Positions 52,275 through 53,126 of a stretch of DNA of 53,126 nucleotides are shown here, piece after piece (the first letter of the stretch is position 1; each line of letters starts with the position of its first letter). Source of the stretch: Halioglobus sp. (GTDB lineage: Bacteria > Pseudomonadota > Gammaproteobacteria > Pseudomonadales > Halieaceae). The notes beneath the pieces are model-generated. The model was not told the DNA's origin and did not search any database. It was given only the letters and a program-made list of their open reading frames with translations. Made by a program: the position numbers and the translations under genes. The stretch lies in assembly GCA_020443345.1 (NCBI GenBank), contig JAGRIH010000026.1, positions 10,720 to 63,845 of the forward strand. Direction: 5' to 3'.

Positions 52275-53126
<852 letters not shown>

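Overview
This 53 kb window is a housekeeping stretch of a gammaproteobacterial chromosome, GC-rich (about 63-65% by eye) and densely coded on both strands. Gene content and order resemble Pseudomonas and marine relatives such as the Halieaceae/Cellvibrionales: pilT-yggS-proC-yggT-metXW-rdgB-hemW, ftsYEX-rpoH, radC/coaBC-algC-argB, pyrE/crc/rph/yicC-gmk-rpoZ-spoT-ridA, oxyR-recG-rubredoxin/ubiA, uvrD, and glmS-glmU-atpC-atpD. The TRAP uptake genes fit a marine heterotroph. Taxonomy is inferred from gene content only. I see no prophage, insertion sequence, CRISPR array, tRNA or rRNA gene.

Region by region. Positions 1-6.8 kb: the 5' end of pilT diverges from a plus-strand run for PLP homeostasis, proline and methionine synthesis, dNTP sanitation and HemW. 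Positions 6.9-12.0 kb (minus): ftsY-ftsE-ftsX-rpoH-DUF423-trmB. The rpoH leader carries a perfect CIRCE (HrcA operator) overlapping a sigma-E-like promoter, the most interesting regulatory signal here. Positions 12.1-15.9 kb: rsmD and coaD (plus), then radC, rpmB-rpmG with a clear promoter and terminator, mutM and a small membrane protein (minus). Positions 16.0-29.9 kb: coaBC, a long membrane-anchored AlgC-type phosphomannomutase, argB, slmA, a secreted coiled-coil protein, pyrE, a Crc-like protein with a degenerate nuclease site, rph, yicC, gmk, rpoZ, spoT and ridA. Positions 29.9-36.3 kb: an SDR protein, oxyR with both redox cysteines, recG, a rubredoxin/reductase fusion and ubiA.

Positions 36.3-48.4 kb are the more variable part: a DUF482/GNAT-like protein, yggU, a truncated zinc-alcohol-dehydrogenase remnant, a DUF938 methyltransferase, yaaA, a TRAP transporter whose permease and binding-protein genes face each other across a thioesterase gene, uvrD, hexR, a SPOR-domain protein, a small secreted protein and a SirB2-like protein. 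Positions 48.4-53.1 kb (minus): atpD-atpC followed by glmU-glmS, which feed amino-sugar precursors to the envelope.

No wholly new multi-gene system is evident. The points most worth following are the dual stress-control region of rpoH, the sensor-like extension of AlgC, the Crc-like protein, the dehydrogenase remnant with its own ribosome-binding site, and several unexplained palindromes. No gene-free stretch exceeds 300 bases; the longest is about 280 bases between pyrE and crc.
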